Of a DNA stretch of 35,258 nt, positions 31,326 to 35,258 are shown in pieces. Origin of the DNA: Muribaculaceae bacterium. Its GTDB lineage: Bacteria; Bacteroidota; Bacteroidia; Bacteroidales; Muribaculaceae. A program made the translations under genes and the position numbers. Location of the stretch: the NCBI GenBank assembly GCA_029062005.1, contig JAIDQZ010000142.1, positions 1-35,258 of the forward strand, written 5' to 3'. The notes beneath the pieces were generated by a model. The model saw only the letters and a program-made list of their open reading frames with translations. It did no database searches and was not told where the DNA came from. The stretch's first letter is position 1. Each line of letters begins with the position of its first letter.

Positions 31326-33728
31326 TTATTGTACTGAAAAAGTTTTGATTCCTACCGGTCCGATTAGTCCTGAAAGCAGAAGAGGGGAGTCCGCGGTGAA
31401 GAATTTGAAGCATCCTACGGTCTTTCGTCCTTTCGACGGACGTTCCGTACCGTTGCGTAACCAGTCCGGATTTGATGTCAGATAGCATCCGGCACGCGGT
31501 TTGCCCGGTGCATAATCATATATCAGTGGCTCGCTCCATTCAAGATCGTCAGGCTCCAGCTCGTCTCCGATCATGCGGTTGCGCCATAGATTGGTGACCT
31601 CAATATTTATTATGTTGTCTCCGGCAGTCACGGCATCCGTAATGTCACATTCGAATGGAGCTTTCCATATCATCGGCATCTTCATGCCGTTGACTGTCAC
31701 ATCAGCCATATCCTTCACCTCTCCGAGAGAAAGAATAATTTTCTGTCCTGATAAAATCTGTTTTTTATCTATCGTTATAGTAATGGAGTATTTTGCAGTA
31801 CCGGAAAAATATTTGATGTCATTATTTTCTGAATCTGTCCAGGTCGACAGATGATCGGTTTTGATCTCTCCGATTTCCGGAAATTCAATGGTCCAGGTTC
31901 CCTCTGCCGGAATATAACAGGTCTCCACCCAATTCTGCTTTTGGGGCATTGAGATCTTTTCTGGACAGATGATAAGGAATCTTGATCCATTAGGCTCAAC
32001 CTCTATTTCTATGGGATCCGAAGATTCAATTGAGTAGCTTGCAAGGGAATAGGGATCCAAAACAGAAATGCTTCTTCCCTGAGGATCTAATGGAATGATA
32101 CCGGAAGTGACGGAGTCTGACTGATTGCTTATAAAAATGATATCCGTATCTCCGTCCGTGCGCCGGTAGGATAGAAAATTATCCATTTTAGGAAGTTGCT
32201 CGCGTGCCGGTATTCCACGTTGAAGCAGAGACTGGCAACGCGTCATATATCCGAACAGTTCTTTTGCTCCTCCCGCTTTCCACCATGTCTGACCCGGTAC
32301 GAACTGCGTCCCCCATATGCCGAACGACATACCCGGCTCTACATTGGGCCAGGGATTGGCTGCGCCGGCATGGAGCATCATCCTGTTCACCCCTGAGCAG
32401 AATGCCTTGTCGCAGACCCGTTTGATATCGGCGGGACTGTCACTCCAAGCCTTGAGTGGCCAGCATGTGAAAGCCTCCGCTATAAGAAGCGGCTTCCCAA
32501 GCTTGCGCATCGACCGTTCATGCCCCACAATATCTTTCCATCCCCAGCGTGGAGGATCCTGCCAGAATTCAGTAGCGATATCGGCATCTTCACAAGCAAG
32601 GACTATTTTCTCAAAATCTATTATCCTGAACGGTTTCTGCCCTCCTGTGCCGTATGGCTCTATCATCATTTTTAAGCCGGCATTTCCGGCAAGATCAGTC
32701 ATGAGTCCGTAATAGTTCTCTGCCACGCAGTCAGTCACGACGCTTTCCCAGTCTTTAAGGAAACGTGATGTATTTTCCTTTCCGTCTATCTCTTTAAGTC
32801 TTCCGGTCATTAACGGAAGATATGGAATTATGTCGTAACCCTTACGCGTCAGGAATTCTTCCGGCAGTACCGAACTCCATGTCTGTCCCCCTGCCTCGTA
32901 GCTGTCAATTTCAATGTGGGTGAAAGTCTTTCCGACGTGTTGTCCGGCAGTCTCGATCACCATTGATGGGTAGCCGTCCCAGAATGCCTTTACAGCTTCA
33001 CGGCTGAGCTTGTCGCATTCAAGTCCACGTCCTGATTCCGGAGCCTGCGCTTCGTTGGTCTTCCCGTTGGTGGTCTGCCCGATGCGCATGATGCTGTAGT
33101 TTTCAGGCAATATGAATTTTTTTGGTAATGTGAGTTCTCCGCTTGATCTGTCAAAATATTCAGACAGGTTGTGGATCTGCTGCAGTGATGCTGTGGAATC
33201 GGAAGGGATAGCGATGACCGCTACATCATCGTAGTAATTCCATTGCGCATCTGCTTCCGGGACGTTTAAAATAAAATTCCTCTTGCCTTTGCAATACGGA
33301 GTTTCTGTAAATACAAGCTTCTGCATCGATAGTTCCGGAGTCACGGTAGAGTAGGCGCTCGACGACCATCCCGGACAGTTGTGCGTGCCGAAAGTAAGCC
33401 CGAGTCTCTCGCATTCTTCGAGTGTCCATCTCAGAAGATCTTTCCAGTTTTCGCTGCCGATGGCATTCTCAGGATTGCCGATTCGCATCTGCTGCGGACC
33501 TCCGATCTGAAAGTTCTGTACCCCGGCGAGTCCGGCTTCCTTAAAGGCTTCAAGGTCGCGGGTGATTCCTTCTTTTGTGACAAGTCCGTCCATCCATTGC
33601 CATATGATTATTGGCTTATTCTGCTCTGATTGGTTGGTCCATATCTCTTCAAATGTCATGTTTTCAGCAGATAATGGTGCTGTTACAGCCAATGCTATGG
33701 TAATGGCGAGCGATTTATATGGTATCAT
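31326..33728 (-). CDS. GH106-like alpha-L-rhamnosidase, exported
   Basis: An 800-residue exported glycoside hydrolase with a signal peptide (about 1-21). It resembles GH106-type rhamnosidases, which release alpha-L-rhamnose from pectins and other glycans. Visible family stretches are IIIWQWMDGLVTKEGI (39-54), FGTHNCPGWSSSAYS (113-127), the active-site candidate HIEIDSYEAGGQTW (271-284) and MIEPYGTGGQ (355-364). A C-terminal jelly-roll/GH2-like sandwich domain follows (about 620-760), with ADVTVNGMKMPMIWKAPFEC. It is shorter than the well-known GH106 enzymes of around 1000 residues. No SusC/SusD pair is in the window. The exact substrate is unproven. Confidence 0.78.
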   Translation of the reverse strand: MIPYKSLAITIALAVTAPLSAENMTFEEIWTNQSEQNKPIIIWQWMDGLVTKEGITRDLEAFKEAGLAGVQNFQIGGPQQMRIGNPENAIGSENWKDLLRWTLEECERLGLTFGTHNCPGWSSSAYSTVTPELSMQKLVFTETPYCKGKRNFILNVPEADAQWNYYDDVAVIAIPSDSTASLQQIHNLSEYFDRSSGELTLPKKFILPENYSIMRIGQTTNGKTNEAQAPESGRGLECDKLSREAVKAFWDGYPSMVIETAGQHVGKTFTHIEIDSYEAGGQTWSSVLPEEFLTRKGYDIIPYLPLMTGRLKEIDGKENTSRFLKDWESVVTDCVAENYYGLMTDLAGNAGLKMMIEPYGTGGQKPFRIIDFEKIVLACEDADIATEFWQDPPRWGWKDIVGHERSMRKLGKPLLIAEAFTCWPLKAWSDSPADIKRVCDKAFCSGVNRMMLHAGAANPWPNVEPGMSFGIWGTQFVPGQTWWKAGGAKELFGYMTRCQSLLQRGIPAREQLPKMDNFLSYRRTDGDTDIIFISNQSDSVTSGIIPLDPQGRSISVLDPYSLASYSIESSDPIEIEVEPNGSRFLIICPEKISMPQKQNWVETCYIPAEGTWTIEFPEIGEIKTDHLSTWTDSENNDIKYFSGTAKYSITITIDKKQILSGQKIILSLGEVKDMADVTVNGMKMPMIWKAPFECDITDAVTAGDNIINIEVTNLWRNRMIGDELEPDDLEWSEPLIYDYAPGKPRAGCYLTSNPDWLRNGTERPSKGRKTVGCFKFFTADSPLLLSGLIGPVGIKTFSVQ

Positions 33729-33809
33729 GTCGATTTTGAATAGTAGTTCTTTTAAGCCACTAAATTAATCAAAATTCATCAGACAAGCAAATAATATCTA
33801 TCCTGCATG

Positions 33810-34292
33810 TCATCTTGTGGCTTGAAACGATATTTTCTTGAAAAAGAATATCGGGAGTGTCCCCCCTACTACCATACCTAAAAGAATGAAGAGGCATGTC
33901 AGTCCGTTGTTTGCAAAAAGGAAGAAATAGTGTTCGAATTCTGTCTCTCCGCCATGGGATAGGCAAAGCATGAGACTTCCGAAAGCCTTATAGGCGTAGA
34001 TACCTGGTATCATCGGCAGCAAAGAAGGGAAAAGACACGTCTCTGCCGGCATCTTTCCGTAGGGAGAAAGCAATACCGCAAGAGTCCCTACCACGAACGC
34101 TGCTATTGTGCTTGCTGCTACAATATGAATATCGAATAGGGATGAGTTCATCAGAAGAAAACGGGTCGAGTGTCCGGCTGCCGCTATTATGGCGCATAAA
34201 AGATATGCCTTCCTTGGGGGATTGCTGATGGCGGCAAATCCGATGGCTGCTATGGCAGCAAACAGCGCGTCTTGTAATACCTGTATCAACAT
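33810..34292 (-). CDS. ThrE-type exporter, small C-terminal-like subunit
   Basis: A 160-residue membrane protein with about five hydrophobic helices, matching the ThrE_2 (DUF3815) half of threonine/serine exporters, which expel amino acids using ion gradients. The typical segment FPSLLPMIPGIYAYKAF is present at about 92-108. The ATG at 34292 lies two bases after the stop of the larger subunit; the longer frame from 34688 overlaps that gene in a shadow frame. The two genes together correspond to one fused ThrE protein of actinobacteria. Confidence 0.87.
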   Translation of the reverse strand: MLIQVLQDALFAAIAAIGFAAISNPPRKAYLLCAIIAAAGHSTRFLLMNSSLFDIHIVAASTIAAFVVGTLAVLLSPYGKMPAETCLFPSLLPMIPGIYAYKAFGSLMLCLSHGGETEFEHYFFLFANNGLTCLFILLGMVVGGTLPIFFFKKISFQATR

Positions 34293-34294
34293 GG

Positions 34295-35068
34295 CTAAAA
34301 CATACTTATGTTCATTAATAACATTCCACCGCACAGGCCCAACGACAGACAGCACGTAAGAATAAGGGCATGCATGAAGCGTCCGAATGCACAGATGTAG
34401 TGTCCGTTGAGCATATCGCTGAATGAGTTGAGAAAGGGTATGCCCGGCACGAGATATAGAACGCTTGTGCCAACTGCTATGTCGGGAGTGCTTCCGAAAC
34501 TCATCAGATTGGCTGTGCTCGCAAGTATGGAAGAGACAAATGCGCATATGATGAAGATAAGTCGCATGTCTATCCTGTGCTGTGTCAGCACCTGCTTCAG
34601 ATAAAATCCTGCGAGTGTGGATAAAAATACAATTCCTACAGCAACCCAATCGCCCGTGAAAAGGCGGCAGAATGCAGCGTTGGCGCACGAGGCGAGGAAA
34701 AGGACTGCATATTTATTGGCTGGTGGAGTCTTTATGATCTCATCAAACTGTTTTTTTGCCTTTTCTATGCCAATGTTTTCGTCTGCCATGCTCCAGCTAA
34801 GTCTGCTCAGTCGGGTATTGATATCAAAACTGATTGGCATAGGATGGGTTGCGATGATGTATGTGTAACTGTCGGAATGGTCAGGTTGAAACACGGTCAT
34901 ATGTATATGTCTTGGCAGAATAGTCATTTCAGCGTGGCACCCCATGGACTCTGCCATCCTCCTGACATTACGTTCAAGGCGTATTGATGTGGCTCCGCTT
35001 CCAAGCAGCCATGCCGAATATTCTGAGAGAAAGAGACAGATCTCTTTAAGCGGGGCAGATTTTATCAT
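34295..35068 (-). CDS. ThrE-type exporter, large N-terminal subunit
   Basis: A 257-residue protein of the ThrE family. The soluble N-terminal region (1-110) includes LSEYSAWLLGSGATSIRLE and a strand-rich stretch with HMTVF. It is followed by about five membrane helices, with the conserved NAAFCRLFTGDW and LVPGIPFLNSFSDML, the second matching the ThrE motif with P-G-x-P and N-x-x-x-D. The start at 35068 (MIKSAPLKEI) is preferred. The longer frame begins inside the repeat copy at 35123 and its first 21 codons do not look like the family. The substrate, probably small amino acids or dipeptides, is inferred from the family. Confidence 0.88.
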   Translation of the reverse strand: MIKSAPLKEICLFLSEYSAWLLGSGATSIRLERNVRRMAESMGCHAEMTILPRHIHMTVFQPDHSDSYTYIIATHPMPISFDINTRLSRLSWSMADENIGIEKAKKQFDEIIKTPPANKYAVLFLASCANAAFCRLFTGDWVAVGIVFLSTLAGFYLKQVLTQHRIDMRLIFIICAFVSSILASTANLMSFGSTPDIAVGTSVLYLVPGIPFLNSFSDMLNGHYICAFGRFMHALILTCCLSLGLCGGMLLMNISMF

Positions 35069-35122
35069 ATGAATCACGATATGAGTTTTAATATTATTTC
35101 TCAACCTCAGCAAGATTGACTT

Positions 35123-35258
35123 AGACCCCATCTCATAAAATTTCAGAGCCCCTGGGGTCGCTGGGTTGGATCGATTTTTGACTTTTGGCGATGGAGCATA
35201 CCGAGGTATGTGACTGAGCCAAAGGACAAAAAGCGCCCAAGCCAGCGAAGGCTTTGGG
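35123..35258 (-). repeat. Partial copy (right half) of the dispersed palindromic-ended element
   Basis: The last 136 bases are the right half of the element of 15983-16360, in the opposite orientation: the terminal repeat at 35123-35157, then the nested hairpin and the GGCTTGGG-type hairpin. It is identical to the copy at 1-75 over the shared part and differs at two positions from the complete copy there. The rest lies beyond the window. The ThrE large-subunit start is 54 bases from its outer end. Confidence 0.92.

Noticed and set aside
35069..35131. N-terminal extension of the ThrE large subunit into the repeat
   Set aside because: The first codons derive from the repeat's terminal sequence and do not resemble the family.

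Overview
This window reads as a chromosomal contig from a Bacteroidales gut bacterium, most likely of the Muribaculaceae or a close relative (inference). The signs are Bacteroidetes-type promoters (TTG, about 20 bases, TAnnTTTG) before many genes, little use of Shine-Dalgarno sites, a DUF3575/DUF5119/fimbrillin pilus locus, Bacteroidales families (DUF4293, DUF5063), an archaeal-type prolyl-tRNA synthetase and a Porphyromonas-like dipeptidyl peptidase IV. No rRNA, tRNA, CRISPR array or transposase was seen. Both window ends lie inside copies of one dispersed repeat, so the window is probably a whole draft contig that broke at repeats.

Layout. 1-5200: an SPFH membrane protein with a tiny ribbon-helix-helix partner, a flavin reductase-like protein, a divergent cdsA-DUF3237 pair, then rsmG, a metallo-beta-lactamase-fold hydrolase and a DUF5063 protein. 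5200-9850: an M18 aminopeptidase behind a G-less tandem-repeat leader, rubrerythrin, a secreted GH13 alpha-amylase resembling the Bacillus AmyE type, and a secreted NlpC/P60 hydrolase. 9850-16000: dnaA with a palindrome-rich upstream region, a large TPR protein, a DUF4293 membrane protein and proS. 15983-16360: a complete 378-bp element with 35-bp perfect terminal inverted repeats. 16380-23720: a DPP4-like peptidase, an unknown membrane protein, miaA, a dedA-rpe pair and an unrecognised lipoprotein. 23760-26420: a small membrane protein, a secreted leucine-rich-repeat protein behind two micro-ORFs, and pgeF behind a leader made of two complementary tandem arrays. 26510-30015: a three-gene fimbrillin-type operon read on the minus strand. 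30173-30370: an Rhs core fragment. 30376-35068: a secreted esterase plus GH106-like rhamnosidase pair, and a split ThrE-type exporter.

Most genes are ordinary housekeeping or envelope functions. The unusual material is between genes: (1) the 378-bp two-hairpin element, whose same end lies 20-54 bp upstream of a start codon in all three substantial copies; (2) the pgeF leader, whose promoter overlaps the preceding terminator and whose two 9-10 bp-period arrays can pair; (3) the dnaA promoter, bracketed by two AAACGTTT palindromes and preceded by three TTATTTAGAC sites; (4) micro-ORFs before the LRR and dedA genes; (5) an Rhs remnant that appears to carry the -33 element of the fimbrillin promoter.
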